Assembly: GCA_027487795.1 (NCBI GenBank)
Contig: JAIYCX010000004.1
Coordinates: forward strand, 1-59,751
From: Pseudomonadota bacterium
Lineage (GTDB): Bacteria; Bdellovibrionota_C; UBA2361; SZUA-149; DAOLCO01
Length of the DNA: 59,751 nucleotides
Direction of reading: 5' to 3'
The position numbers were made by a program, and so were the translations under genes. Positions 42,505 to 52,206 of the stretch are shown one piece after another; position 1 is the stretch's first letter, and each line of letters starts with the position of its first letter. The notes below the pieces were generated by a model. It was given only the letters and a program-made list of their open reading frames with translations, was not told the origin of the DNA and did no database searches.

Positions 42505-43818
42505 TTATTCTCCAGAAAAAACGCGATCAAAGATATAATCAACATGGGCCGTGAAACGATCATAGGAGAAAATATTTTCTATCTCCTGAGGAGTAAGTAG
42601 TTTTGTTATATCAGAATCGGCCTCTACTTCTTTTCTATAAACTAAAGGAGTTTCTGAATCGACACTATCCCAAACTCGCATAGCGTTCTTTTGCACTAAA
42701 TCATATGATTCTTCCCTAGTTAAACCCTTCTCAGTAAGTGCTAATAATAAAGTAGCTGAGAAAAATAAACCGCCTGTTAAATTAAGGTTCTTCTTTAGTC
42801 TAGCTTCATAGACTACTAAGCCTTCTACCAGTGACGCCGCGCGGTGAATTAAAAAATCTAGTGAAATAGTTATGTCAGGAGCTATCACTCTTTCAACTGA
42901 AGAATGACTAATGTCTCTCTCATGCCAAAGTGCAATATTTTCTAAGCTAGTGCTAGCCATATTTCTAACTAAACGACAAAGTCCCGAAATATTCTCTGAC
43001 AAAATTGGGTTTCTCTTATGCGGCATAGCAGAGGAACCTTTTTGTCCTTTAGAAAAAAGCTCTTCTGCTTCTCGGACTTCTGTTCTTTGTAAATGTCTTA
43101 CCTCTACTGCAAGTCGCTCAATTGATCCTGCGAGAATAGAATAAGCAGTAAAAAGACCTGCATGAATATCTCTAGGAATAACTTGGGTGGAAACTGGAAC
43201 TGCTTTTAGACCTAATTTAGTACAAACATATTTTTCTACCGAAGGTGGTAATTGAGAATATGTTCCAACTGGGCCGCTGATTGCTCCAACTGCCATTTCC
43301 TCTTTTGCAGTTTGTATTCTTTTTCTTGCTCTTGCAATTTCTGCATAAAAACCTGCTAGCTTTAATCCAAAAGTTGTTGGCTCAGCGTGAATTCCGTGAC
43401 TTCTACCCATGCAAAGATAATTCTTTGTTTCCATAGCTCGTTTTTTTAGAGCACCTAGAAGTCTATCAACACCTAATAAAATTAAATCAGTAGCGCGAAC
43501 TAGTTGTACTGAGAAAGCTGTATCAATAAGATCGGAGCTAGTCATCCCGAAATGTAGAAATCTATTATCTTCACCTAGGCTAGAACCTACCTCAGTAAGA
43601 AAAGCAATGACGTCATGCTTTACTTCTTTTTCAATCTCAGGAATTTTTTTTGCATCGTAACGTGCATTTCTTCTTGCTCGGCCAGGAACTTCTTTAGGAA
43701 TTATACCCTCTTCCGCCATTGCTTCAAGCGCTAGAAGTTCAACTTCAAGCCACAAATTAAACTTAGAGTCTTCACTCCAAATCACTTCCATTTCGGGTCT
43801 AGAATATCTAGGGATCAT
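42505..43818 (-). CDS. purB: Adenylosuccinate lyase
   Basis: PurB splits fumarate from SAICAR and from adenylosuccinate. The 437-residue protein has the signature GSSAMPHKRNPILSENISGL with the catalytic Ser in the loop, and the early motifs MIPRYSRPEMEVIW, FGMTSSDLIDTA and MGRSHGIHAEPTTFG with its catalytic His. All look intact. It is in the middle of the purE-purK-MBL-purB-purS-purQ operon, and its stop is two bases before the purS start. Confidence 0.96.
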   Translation of the reverse strand: MIPRYSRPEMEVIWSEDSKFNLWLEVELLALEAMAEEGIIPKEVPGRARRNARYDAKKIPEIEKEVKHDVIAFLTEVGSSLGEDNRFLHFGMTSSDLIDTAFSVQLVRATDLILLGVDRLLGALKKRAMETKNYLCMGRSHGIHAEPTTFGLKLAGFYAEIARARKRIQTAKEEMAVGAISGPVGTYSQLPPSVEKYVCTKLGLKAVPVSTQVIPRDIHAGLFTAYSILAGSIERLAVEVRHLQRTEVREAEELFSKGQKGSSAMPHKRNPILSENISGLCRLVRNMASTSLENIALWHERDISHSSVERVIAPDITISLDFLIHRAASLVEGLVVYEARLKKNLNLTGGLFFSATLLLALTEKGLTREESYDLVQKNAMRVWDSVDSETPLVYRKEVEADSDITKLLTPQEIENIFSYDRFTAHVDYIFDRVFSGE

Positions 43819-43887
43819 TTTATTTTATTTTTAAGTTTGTATACAAAAACTATATCATCAAATATGGGAAACATGAAAGCTAACTAT

Positions 43888-44691
43888 CTAAAGGGCAAAT
43901 AAATCCGAAGCTGCCGCTGTACCAGCGGTATAAAAGCTAGGAGAGTTTCTATTTTTACTAGCCCAGCCACTAGTTAATGCATAATTTGCTAAATCAGGGG
44001 AATTACTATTTTCACTAATGTGCGCAGCGCATATAATCTTTGGCACATTCCCACCGTATTTATTATAGGCATTTACTATTTTAGAAGCTGATTCATTACT
44101 TAAATGTCCAACAGGCCCTGCTATTCTTTGCTTAACTTGCCAAGGATAACTACAACTCCATAATGTTGGAATGTCGTGATTCGTTTCTAAAATTAACGCC
44201 TCACAATTATAAAGATATTTTAAATCCTCTCCTTCAAAAGTACCTGTATCCGTCAGTAGTACTAATGTCTTATCATTATCACTAACACGGAAGCCTACAG
44301 GTTGCACCGCATCATGATATATTGGGAAAGGTAATAAACTTAGATCGTTTATTCTGAATCTTACTAAAGGATCAAAGAAAAGAACTTTATGTAATGAAAT
44401 AGTTTTAGATAATATACTAGATAAATAACAAGCTTGAGTGAGGTAAATCGGAACGTCTAGTAGCTTAGATAGAACGCTAACTCCCCTGATGTGATCGTCA
44501 TGTTCGTGAGTGATAATTATTGCATCTAAATCACCCTCAGATACTCCTATTGAATTTAATCTTTCAATAGTTTTCTTAGCACTTAGTCCTGCGTCTATTA
44601 ATATCTTAGTCTGTCCGCTCGAGATATAAAGTGAATTTGCCTTACTACCACTTGAGAGTACTGAAAATTTCAATTCCTTAACTATCTCCAA
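43888..44691 (-). CDS. MBL-fold hydrolase, WalJ/YycJ type
   Basis: A 267-residue metallo-beta-lactamase-fold protein. The zinc motif THEHDDHIRGV (HxHxDH) lies near 60-70, preceded by ILIDAGLSAKKTIERLN, and followed by TDTGTFEGEDLKYLYNCEAL and LETNHD. This pattern fits the YycJ/WalJ group, which may act as exonucleases linked to DNA repair. The gene overlaps purK by 14 bases and is followed by purB. Placement inside a purine operon may be only for expression. Confidence 0.85.
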   Translation of the reverse strand: MEIVKELKFSVLSSGSKANSLYISSGQTKILIDAGLSAKKTIERLNSIGVSEGDLDAIIITHEHDDHIRGVSVLSKLLDVPIYLTQACYLSSILSKTISLHKVLFFDPLVRFRINDLSLLPFPIYHDAVQPVGFRVSDNDKTLVLLTDTGTFEGEDLKYLYNCEALILETNHDIPTLWSCSYPWQVKQRIAGPVGHLSNESASKIVNAYNKYGGNVPKIICAAHISENSNSPDLANYALTSGWASKNRNSPSFYTAGTAAASDLFAL

Positions 44692-45772
44692 ATAAATTCT
44701 GATACAACTTTTCTGTTTGTATCTTAGAATCAGAGTTAATAGTTACGTGACCGACTTTTCTCCTGTCTCTTACCTCGCTCTTTCCATACCAGTGATAATG
44801 AGCTCCAGGTGTTTTTAAAATTTCTGTTTTATCATTTGTTTCACCGAGTAAATTTCTCATCGCAGAGAAACCATAGCTTGTAGTGTCACCTAAAGGTAGG
44901 CACATGCATGCTCTTACATGATTTTCAAATTGACTAGTAACAGTTCCCTCAATTGTCCAGTGTCCTGAATTATGAACTCTTGGTGCATACTCATTAAAAA
45001 ATAATTCACTTCCTATTTGAAAAAACTCAACAGCAAGAACTCCTACATAGTCTAGAGCATTAGCAATCCTTGAGGCATAATCAACACCAAGATTTAAAAT
45101 TTTATCTTCTTCTTGTGATGAATTTTTAGGAATATTTACAGTCTTTCTTAATGTTCCAGATTCATGAACATTCTGACAAATATCATAAGAACGTATTTCT
45201 CCATCAAAAGATTTCACTATGATAATAGAAACTTCTCTATCAAAACGAACAAAACTCTCTGCTACTATATCATCTGGAATTTGTGAGGAATATTTTAGAA
45301 GATCTGACTTGTCAGAAATTCTCCACTGACCTTTTCCGTCATAGCCTGAAGAACATGTTTTTAATATAGCCTGAAAAGAGAGTTCACTTAATGCAGTTTC
45401 TAAGCTAGATGCATTTTCGACATGGATATATTTTGGCACTGGAATACCAAGACGTTCTGCAAACTTTTTTTCTCTAACTCTGTGCTGTGTAATGTATAAA
45501 GAATTTTCTGATGGATATACTTTATTGTAACTGGCTATTTCCTTAACTAAATTAAGTGGAATATTTTCAAATTCAAAAGTTACATAGTCTGTACTTTTTA
45601 AGGATGATAATATTTTGTTAAAGTCTTTAAAGTCAGTTACTACAACTTCTGCAACTTGTGCGGCAGGGCAATCTGCTTCTTCAGTAAGAACTAATACATC
45701 AATTCCTAGTGGATGAGATGATAAAGCTAGCATTCTTGCTAACTGCCCTCCTCCTAATATAACTAACCTCAT
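44678..45772 (-). CDS. purK: N5-carboxyaminoimidazole ribonucleotide synthase
   Basis: PurK is an ATP-grasp enzyme that carboxylates aminoimidazole ribonucleotide. The 364 residues open MRLVILGGGQLARMLALSSH and include EFENIPL, the ATP-grasp part ILKTCSSGYDGKGQW and the metal-binding VLAVEFFQ...FNEYAPRVHNSGHWTIEG segment, all typical. It starts 15 bases after purE and overlaps the next gene by 14 bases, tight coupling in one operon. Length is normal. Confidence 0.96.
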   Translation of the reverse strand: MRLVILGGGQLARMLALSSHPLGIDVLVLTEEADCPAAQVAEVVVTDFKDFNKILSSLKSTDYVTFEFENIPLNLVKEIASYNKVYPSENSLYITQHRVREKKFAERLGIPVPKYIHVENASSLETALSELSFQAILKTCSSGYDGKGQWRISDKSDLLKYSSQIPDDIVAESFVRFDREVSIIIVKSFDGEIRSYDICQNVHESGTLRKTVNIPKNSSQEEDKILNLGVDYASRIANALDYVGVLAVEFFQIGSELFFNEYAPRVHNSGHWTIEGTVTSQFENHVRACMCLPLGDTTSYGFSAMRNLLGETNDKTEILKTPGAHYHWYGKSEVRDRRKVGHVTINSDSKIQTEKLYQNLFGDS

Positions 45773-45787
45773 TATTAACGCCTATTG

Positions 45788-46318
45788 TTATATTCTGGGA
45801 TCTCTATGATCAAGAACAGACTTAGTCTGTCTCTCCTTGTACTTTCTCACTGCTTCTCTGTACTCAGGATATTTTATTCCTAAAATTTCAGAAGCAAGAA
45901 TAGCTGAATTTAACGCCCCTGACTTTCCTATAGCGCAAGTTGCAACAGGGACGCCGGCTGGCATTTGAACTATTGAAAGTAAAGAATCCATACCTTGTAA
46001 GGCTTTTGACTCGACTGGAACTCCGATTACTGGAAGAACAGTTTTTGCAGCTGTCATTCCTGGTAAGTGTGCTGCTCCACCGGCTCCAGCAATAATAACT
46101 TCAAGGCCTCTGGATTCAGCAGTACTAGCATATTCGAAAAGATAATCTGGTGTTCGGTGAGCTGAGACTACTTGAACTTCATAGGGAACTTCTAAAGTTG
46201 TAAGAATTTCTGCTGCATGGGACATTGTCTCCCAGTCACTTTTTGATCCCATGATTATTCCAACTAGTGGTTTAGGGGAATCTTGTTTTTGAGAATTTAT
46301 ATTTGTTACTGTGCTCAC
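45788..46318 (-). CDS. purE: N5-carboxyaminoimidazole ribonucleotide mutase (class I PurE)
   Basis: PurE converts N5-CAIR to CAIR. The 176-residue protein has [20 protein letters not shown], the catalytic-His motif [14 protein letters not shown] and [17 protein letters not shown] then [12 protein letters not shown]. With purK beside it, it is the class I bacterial form. It is first in the purine operon, with ispF upstream on the same strand after a gap of ~80 bases. Confidence 0.97.
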   Translation of the reverse strand: MSTVTNINSQKQDSPKPLVGIIMGSKSDWETMSHAAEILTTLEVPYEVQVVSAHRTPDYLFEYASTAESRGLEVIIAGAGGAAHLPGMTAAKTVLPVIGVPVESKALQGMDSLLSIVQMPAGVPVATCAIGKSGALNSAILASEILGIKYPEYREAVRKYKERQTKSVLDHRDPRI

Positions 46319-46399
46319 TGGAGTATATTAAAATATTTTAAACTGCTTAGATAATAAATATAATTATCTAGCTATTTTGGAAACAGTAAACTAGCTAAC

Positions 46400-46873
46400 T
46401 TATGACTCGATTAGAACAACAGCTTGAGCCAAAACCCCTTCTGCCCTGCCCACAAAACCTAAAGTCTCTGCAGTAGTCGCTTTAATACTAACTTGAGTTA
46501 AAGCTGCTCCTAAGAGTTCAGCAAGCTTAGCCCTCATTTCGTCTATATAGGGTCTTAATTTTGGTTTTTCTATTAAAATGGAAATATCTAAATTCACTAA
46601 ATTCCATCCCTTAGCCGTAGCCTCTTTCCAAACTTTAGTAAGTAAAATTGAACTATCAATATCTTTATAAGTTTGATCAGTATCTGGAAACCAAGAGCCA
46701 ATATCGCCCCAAGCTAATGCTCCAAGAATGGCGTCAATTACAGCATGGATAATGACATCAGCATCGGAATGCCCAAGAAGACCTAGATGATGAGGTATTT
46801 TTATACCAGCCAATATTAAATCTCTCGATTCAGCTAGCTGATGTATATCGGTGCCAATGCCTATTCTAATCAT
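46400..46873 (-). CDS. ispF: 2-C-methyl-D-erythritol 2,4-cyclodiphosphate synthase
   Basis: IspF closes the cyclodiphosphate ring in the MEP isoprenoid pathway; Dxs, the pathway's first enzyme, is encoded at 55440. The 157 residues have the metal-binding GIGTDIHQL, LLGHSDADVIIHAVIDAI and the DIGSWFPDTD motif, plus ATTAETLGFVGRAEG at the end. All are intact and the length is usual. A gap of ~80 bases separates it from purE. Confidence 0.97.
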   Translation of the reverse strand: MIRIGIGTDIHQLAESRDLILAGIKIPHHLGLLGHSDADVIIHAVIDAILGALAWGDIGSWFPDTDQTYKDIDSSILLTKVWKEATAKGWNLVNLDISILIEKPKLRPYIDEMRAKLAELLGAALTQVSIKATTAETLGFVGRAEGVLAQAVVLIES

Positions 46874-46913
46874 TTACTATCAAATTACCCGAATATTTAA
46901 GAACTAAAATAAA

Positions 46914-47813
46914 CTAATCTACTAATGGGATATCACCCAAAATTGTAGAATTTTTATTTTCGCTACTAGTATCGTATTTTGCCACCTGATACGCCTCTGG
47001 ATTATTAGTGATCATAGTAACTGCTACAAACTTAGAAACATGGTTAATTGTTTCTCTAGGTAAGAGATTCATTCTGGCTAGTTTGAAGAAGTCTTTTTCT
47101 CCATTAGCTCTTTCAATAGCTTGCTGAACACGGGCAGGGCCTGCATTGTAAGCAGCGATACTTAAAAGCCAGTCGTCAAATTTATCATTAAGTTCTTTTA
47201 GATACTTTGCTGCCGCATGGGTAGATCTAAAAATATCCCTACGCTCATCTTTTCTGTGCGAACACTTTAAGCCAAGCTCTTCAGCGGTAGGCCTCATAAA
47301 CTGCCAGATCCCAACAGCTCCATCTTCGCTAACTACGGTATTATCGAATTTGCTTTCAATAATCGGCACATTAGCTAATTCCTTAGGCAGATCGTAATAA
47401 TCAAAAACTTTCTCTATCATTGGCAAGTAAGTAGCCTTCCGACTTAGGGGCTCTTTTAAGTCCCTGCCGTTATTTTCAGTCATTTGAGAGATGTATTGCT
47501 TAACTATCCCGTTCTCCCCCGCCTTAGACTTAAGAACCTGGGACCCTTTCTTTTTAGGAGATCCTACAATGGTTCCAAGTCTATCTCCCTTACTTCTTTT
47601 AGCATTAGCCAGTTCAAGACTACTTGCGGCATCCTCTAAAAGGCGACTTCTAGAGCTTGCTAATCTGGACTGGGCCAGTTTCAGCCTCTTATTTTTTTGA
47701 GCAGCCGATTCAACAGAAGAAATTCCACCATTGTAATCCGAGCCATTAATCGGGCTACAAGAGAGAACACTAAAAAATGAAAGCAATAAAAAATTTATTT
47801 TACGTTTATGCAT
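46914..47813 (-). CDS. Lytic transglycosylase lipoprotein (MltD-like SLT domain)
   Basis: A 299-residue protein with lipoprotein signal (MHKRKINFLLLSFFSVLSCS; likely lipidated Cys19). A charged linker (~25-100) leads to an SLT domain with PIIESKFDNTVVSEDGAVG (catalytic Glu in IES), IWQFMRPTAEELGL and AAYNAGPARVQQAI. Such enzymes cleave the glycan strands of peptidoglycan, giving 1,6-anhydromuramic acid. No LysM repeats are seen, unlike full MltD. It diverges from an L,D-transpeptidase-like lipoprotein, so both genes concern the cell wall. Confidence 0.9.
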   Translation of the reverse strand: MHKRKINFLLLSFFSVLSCSPINGSDYNGGISSVESAAQKNKRLKLAQSRLASSRSRLLEDAASSLELANAKRSKGDRLGTIVGSPKKKGSQVLKSKAGENGIVKQYISQMTENNGRDLKEPLSRKATYLPMIEKVFDYYDLPKELANVPIIESKFDNTVVSEDGAVGIWQFMRPTAEELGLKCSHRKDERRDIFRSTHAAAKYLKELNDKFDDWLLSIAAYNAGPARVQQAIERANGEKDFFKLARMNLLPRETINHVSKFVAVTMITNNPEAYQVAKYDTSSENKNSTILGDIPLVD

Positions 47814-48150
47814 ATAAATATGAAATTTAGGGCAGCTCTAAACGAGGCCCAAGACGGTTTTAACCATTTGAGGTGGTGACTGATATGTTTTAGTTACTTG
47901 AAACATTTTAAACATTCTTTCCACGTTAACAATTTGTAAATTTTCTGAACTGTGAAGTTAAATTAACACTTCCCAAAGTCTAAAAACTTACCTATATATA
48001 ATAGTCTGAAGTTCTTTATTAAGTACTTCATCCCTAGGGCAGAAACTGCTTTTGGCTCTAGGTTCTAAATCGGCCCAGAACTTACCCTTTCTTATAAGAT
48101 GTAGTCAAGTCGAGGGTAGCACTAAAAAAAAGCAGATGTTGATTAAAATT
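47814..48150. other. Divergent intergenic region with candidate promoter
   Basis: No gene is supported in these 337 bases. TATAAT at 47997-48002 could be a -10 for the L,D-transpeptidase-like gene, with no clear -35. A frame running into this gene from 48052 lacks features of its own. Confidence 0.4.
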
Positions 48151-48960
48151 ATGAATAAAAAGAAACTCTTAAAGTATTTTACACTCCTCGGAATAACCGC
48201 TAATTTCACTGCATGCAGCATTGGAAATGAATATTTCACTGCCGAACAGAGTACAAGTAATACTTCCCGAAAAAACATATTATCGAACAATAACAGATAC
48301 TTAAAATCCGGTCAGGTTATACTAAGTTACCAAGTTCCTTCCAGCTTAAATACTACTATATATAATAGTCTCTCTTCATTAGAGTCTTCAAATTTTGGTG
48401 CAAAGGAAAATAAGCTTATTGAATTAGTGCTAAATTCGAGCTCCAAAAATAGTGCTTTGCAAGCCAAAGAAAATTTATGCTCAACGACTAATTCCCTACT
48501 AAATACCAGATCTTATAATCAGTTCGCACCTCTAGTTGGATTTTTTCCAATTACTGCAATGTTCAAACCTGCTGATAACGAAGTTTGGATTGGTCTCAAC
48601 AAAAGTTCTAAAGTTATAGAAATCTACAAGGGACAAGAGAAGATCAAAGAAATAAAAGGAGAAGGCGAAATTTCATTAGCACCTGGTGAATACCCGCTTC
48701 AACACAAACAAAGAAATCCTCTTTGGTACGCACCTGATGAGTACTTCACAAAAAGAGAGTTAAAAGTTCCACCAAAAGGTGACCACTTTAGATACAGAAG
48801 AGGCGCCCTAGGCCCTTATGCACTTTATCCTACTATGGACTTCATCATCCACTCCGGCCCTTTTTGGTCAAACGAGGTTGGTGGCTTTAAAGTTGAAGAA
48901 AGCGATCTGGCATCAGTGTTTTTGATGTTAAATACTGGGACTACGATAGTAGTTAAGTAG
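48151..48960 (+). CDS. L,D-transpeptidase (YkuD)-like lipoprotein without the catalytic Cys
   Basis: ATG 48151 gives a 269-residue lipoprotein: MNKKKLLKYFTLLGITANFT is followed by Ala and the lipobox Cys. The C-terminus resembles a YkuD domain: FPITAMFKP, GLNKSSKVIEIY (the usual first strands), RRGALGPYALYP, and IIHSGPFW with His234. Where active enzymes have HGCIR, this protein has VGGFK, with Gly245 at the place of the catalytic Cys. The end (LMLNTGTTIVVK) fits the family. It may bind peptidoglycan without crosslinking it. An in-frame upstream start at 48052 has no support. A terminator follows. Confidence 0.68.
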   Translation: MNKKKLLKYFTLLGITANFTACSIGNEYFTAEQSTSNTSRKNILSNNNRYLKSGQVILSYQVPSSLNTTIYNSLSSLESSNFGAKENKLIELVLNSSSKNSALQAKENLCSTTNSLLNTRSYNQFAPLVGFFPITAMFKPADNEVWIGLNKSSKVIEIYKGQEKIKEIKGEGEISLAPGEYPLQHKQRNPLWYAPDEYFTKRELKVPPKGDHFRYRRGALGPYALYPTMDFIIHSGPFWSNEVGGFKVEESDLASVFLMLNTGTTIVVK

Positions 48961-48986
48961 AATTAGCTTTAAAATTCCCAATAAAA

Positions 48987-49018
48987 AAGAGTCAAAGGCA
49001 GCTATGCTTTTGACTCTT
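48987..49018 (+). terminator. Intrinsic terminator
   Basis: AAGAGTCAAA pairs with TTTGACTCTT around GGCAGCTATGC, 26 bases past the L,D-transpeptidase-like stop. On the minus strand it would also end the next gene. Confidence 0.85.
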
Positions 49019-49044
49019 TGAGACCTTCAGGAAAACCAGAAGTT

Positions 49045-49389
49045 TCAATTCGCTTGAGTGTTAACACTCAGTTGACTGTATTTGGTATTTCTGGTGTCAA
49101 AGCCTCGACCATGACTAACGTTACCGACTTCGATATCATGATCCGCAAGTTCTCCGATCAACCTAGCCATCTCTTGTTTTGGATAACCAGGAGCGTTAGA
49201 AAATGAGATCAAAAACTGTATACGTATAGCCAGACGTTCTTTCTCAGTAGCACTAAGCGAAATACCTTTTGACAATTTTGTACCAAAACTTTTGAGATCA
49301 GCTTTTCTCTTGGCACTATCCTCAAGAAAATTCTTTCGATGTATCCCACGAAGACTTGATTCGAAAATACTAAAAATATCCAATAACAT
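49045..49389 (-). CDS. Hypothetical protein, 114 aa
   Basis: I do not recognise this protein. It is 114 residues long, basic and probably helical (FLEDSAKRKADLKSFGTKLS), with a C-terminal part HDIEVGNVSHGRGFDTRN. No signal peptide or membrane helix. The frame is not overlapped by a better one, and it ends just before the terminator at 48987. G+C is higher than in flanking core genes, similar to the next gene upstream, so both may belong to one inserted segment. Confidence 0.5.
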   Translation of the reverse strand: MLLDIFSIFESSLRGIHRKNFLEDSAKRKADLKSFGTKLSKGISLSATEKERLAIRIQFLISFSNAPGYPKQEMARLIGELADHDIEVGNVSHGRGFDTRNTKYSQLSVNTQAN

Positions 49390-49486
49390 TTAGCTAATCC
49401 ATAGCCAGAGGAACGAAACACAAAAACCGATTAAAACAGTATCTATTACAAATCAGAAGAATTTGCAAGTTTAGTCATTAAAAATT

Positions 49487-49527
49487 AAAGAAATAGGAGC
49501 GGTTCCATCCAAAACCTATTTCTTTTT
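49487..49527. terminator. Bidirectional terminator-like hairpin
   Basis: AAAGAAATAGG pairs with CCTATTTCTTT and is followed by TT. It lies between two minus-strand genes and could end the 438-aa gene upstream. Confidence 0.7.
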
Positions 49528-49571
49528 GATCACAGGGATGAATTTCTATCCCTAAATCTACAAAACTTGCT

Positions 49572-50888
49572 TTAATACTTAACCGCCTCAGCTAAGCAAG
49601 GGAAGTATTCGATATCCTGCTCACAAAGTCCCCTAAGATAAATCAGGAAAGAATCTGAATCACTTCCAGAGATTACCATAAGTAACTCCTTAACTAATCT
49701 ATCAAAATTCTTATTAGTACCCCGCCTCCAAGAACGTAACGCATTTACGATATCATCGACCTTCTGAGCCTCTCTCTCCACAAGAGCAATAATAAAAAGC
49801 GCTGTCACTTTTCGAACTGTAAATGTAAGTGCTTTTTCATCCTGTAGTATTTTTTTTACCTGCGGATAGATCGGCTTAAATATTTCTTCCAAATAATCAG
49901 CTCTATATTGGGTCAATGAATTTAACACCACAATCCTTGCTTCCAAGCTACTGTTTGGATTCTGAAGTAAGTACAAAATAAGCACGCTCAATGGACTATG
50001 TCCAGTGATCTCTCCTTCAGGGAAGAATGAGATTTGAGGTTGATGTTCATACTGTGAAAAGATACACGCATATACACAATTCAAACCCTCAATATCCCTC
50101 TCCCTTAAAAAGGATGTAGCAATTGGACCAATAAGTTCAAAAGCGATTTTTTTCATTTCAGGAAACTTATCATACAACCGTGTATCGTAGATACTTGGTC
50201 TGATATTTAGAAAATCAAGATTCAAGTTGGCGAAAAGCAAAAGAGTTTTTTTTGCGTTTTGTCGACTGCGCAGATGATCAACTAAGTAAATAACGGCCAA
50301 ACAATGTGCATTTTTCCCAAAGTGCTCGACCTCTTCAATACTTCCCAAAGTTAACACTCGTGCCATAAAATTTTCAATCTCGAAATCAAAGTAAGTGACG
50401 ATCTCGATAATAATCATCTCACAGCCTGAACGAGGATTTCTAAAAAGAGATTCTAGATTCAATTCTTTCAGAAACTGATGAACCTTATGGCGATGCAAAG
50501 GCTGACAACTCTTCCCCTCTAGGCTTTTCAAAATATCGAAGAGAAAAGTGAGCACTTCTACCTTACCAACTTCTTCATCCTTAAGAAGTATTCGAAAAGC
50601 AGTAGCCATTTTTAGGCAGTAAGATTCTACTAGATCCTGAATCACCTTCTTGCATTCAAGAGTCCTAACTTCTGGATCATCACCAGCTAAGAATAACGGC
50701 TTCAAAATAGAAACAACTGGATCAATGCCCTTTGGTGCCCCTAAGCGAAAATATGCAAATAATATTTCTCTTGTGCTTTGAATACTACGCCCACTCAACC
50801 AAATTTCGTCCTTTGCTGCTAGGACATCATCCTCTACGATCCCTAGAACATAATTATGATACTCCGATTGAAAATCGACTTCACGCAT
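49572..50888 (-). CDS. Hypothetical helical-repeat protein, 438 aa
   Basis: I do not recognise the family. The 438-residue soluble protein is rich in Leu, Ile, Phe and charged residues and looks entirely helical, with recurring helix pairs (for example LYLLQNPNSSLEARIVVLNS and KILQDEKALTFTVRKVTALF). A HEAT- or ARM-like alpha-solenoid is the best guess from this pattern. No signal peptide or catalytic motif. G+C and codon use differ from the core genes on both sides. It may be a cargo gene of a small island (49045-50888). Confidence 0.55.
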   Translation of the reverse strand: MREVDFQSEYHNYVLGIVEDDVLAAKDEIWLSGRSIQSTREILFAYFRLGAPKGIDPVVSILKPLFLAGDDPEVRTLECKKVIQDLVESYCLKMATAFRILLKDEEVGKVEVLTFLFDILKSLEGKSCQPLHRHKVHQFLKELNLESLFRNPRSGCEMIIIEIVTYFDFEIENFMARVLTLGSIEEVEHFGKNAHCLAVIYLVDHLRSRQNAKKTLLLFANLNLDFLNIRPSIYDTRLYDKFPEMKKIAFELIGPIATSFLRERDIEGLNCVYACIFSQYEHQPQISFFPEGEITGHSPLSVLILYLLQNPNSSLEARIVVLNSLTQYRADYLEEIFKPIYPQVKKILQDEKALTFTVRKVTALFIIALVEREAQKVDDIVNALRSWRRGTNKNFDRLVKELLMVISGSDSDSFLIYLRGLCEQDIEYFPCLAEAVKY

Positions 50889-51113
50889 CGCAAAAAACCT
50901 CCTAAAAAATTTGGAACCACCCCCATTACGAACCTAACAAAACATTTTAATAAATATTTGCTACGATCGTAATAGAAATGATTTTCTTTACCCGAGATAG
51001 AATGTGAGAGAGCATAAAAGCATATTTTTCCTATAAAATAATAAATTAAGCAAGTGACGAGGATAATAAATAAATTTATAGTTAATCATCATAAAAATCT
51101 ATTACTTAAGAAT

Positions 51114-52073
51114 ATGAAAATAGCAATTATCGGCACAGGTGGAGTTGGGGGATATTTTGGCGCTTTGCTGGCCAAAGACAGCTTAGCAAACGAAACTTCA
51201 AATATAACTTTCGTTGCAAGAGGAGAGCATTACGAAGCTCTTAAAAATAATGGACTTCAAATAAATACACCTGAAGAAAATTTCTTAGTTCATCCGGTAT
51301 CTGTTGTTGATAGTATTTCAAAACTAGAAAATCCTGAAATAGTTTTACTCTGCACTAAGACCTACCACTTAGAAAAAGCAGCTAAAGAATTAGCGAAAGT
51401 AGTCACTGAGAATACCATTATAATAACTCTTCAAAACGGCCTAGGTAACGACACTTTAGTAAAAAAATATTGTAAAGTCGGTACAGTTTATCCTGGACTA
51501 GTATATTTACTAGCAAGCAAAACTGCCCCTGGTACTATTACACTAGAGAAAGGCTCCAGATTAATCTTTTTCGGTGAACGTGCAGATGGGCCTAATCAAA
51601 CTAAAGAACCAAACAATAAACTAAAAGACATAGAAAGATATTTTAGAAAAGTTGGAATCAAAGCAACTGCATCTGAAAATATAGAAAAAGAAATTTGGCT
51701 AAAATATGTTTGGCTGACAGCGTTTGCCGGTATGACTTCATTATATCGCCTTCCAATAGGGCCGATAGTCTCAGACAAAGATAGCAAAGAAGTGTTTCTA
51801 AAATGTCTACAAGAATCTATTAATGTCGCAGAATCAGAAGGCGTAGAATTCTCTAAAGAAGAATTAAAGGCACTGAAAATTAGAGTTGATGAAAGAAAAG
51901 CAAACGGCCCAGACTCTAAAGCATCTATGCTTGTCGACATTGAGAACAAAAGACAAACAGAAATAGAATCCCTAAGTGGCACAATAGTATCGCTAGCCAG
52001 AAAGAATAAAATAGAAACGCCTTGCCATGATATTATATATAGTGTGGTGAAAACGATCAGTAGTAATTACTGA
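51114..52073 (+). CDS. panE: 2-dehydropantoate 2-reductase
   Basis: PanE reduces ketopantoate to pantoate with NADPH in coenzyme A synthesis. ATG 51114 gives MKIAIIGTGGVGGYFGALLA, the nucleotide-binding start of the family; an in-frame GTG at 51054 would only add a tail. Further motifs are LLCTKTYHLEKAAKEL, ITLQNGLGNDTLV, IWLKYVWLTAFAGMTSL (catalytic Lys) and KASMLVDIENKRQTEIESLSG near the end. At 319 residues it is normal. It stands alone between the island and a TerB-like gene. Confidence 0.93.
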   Translation: MKIAIIGTGGVGGYFGALLAKDSLANETSNITFVARGEHYEALKNNGLQINTPEENFLVHPVSVVDSISKLENPEIVLLCTKTYHLEKAAKELAKVVTENTIIITLQNGLGNDTLVKKYCKVGTVYPGLVYLLASKTAPGTITLEKGSRLIFFGERADGPNQTKEPNNKLKDIERYFRKVGIKATASENIEKEIWLKYVWLTAFAGMTSLYRLPIGPIVSDKDSKEVFLKCLQESINVAESEGVEFSKEELKALKIRVDERKANGPDSKASMLVDIENKRQTEIESLSGTIVSLARKNKIETPCHDIIYSVVKTISSNY

Positions 52074-52206
52074 AGAACATAAACTCCATTGATTTTAAAT
52101 ACTTATAACAACAAGAACCAATTTCGTTATCACATTTATGTAATTTGACCATAACAAGTCTGGGTATTTGGTATCAGATAAGTAAAGACTCAGGGTTAGG
52201 TGGGAT

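Noticed and set aside
41500..48960. Codon reassignment as the reason for Cys to Gly changes
   Set aside because: The codons are ordinary GGA and GGC, other cysteines are normal, and TGA acts as stop.
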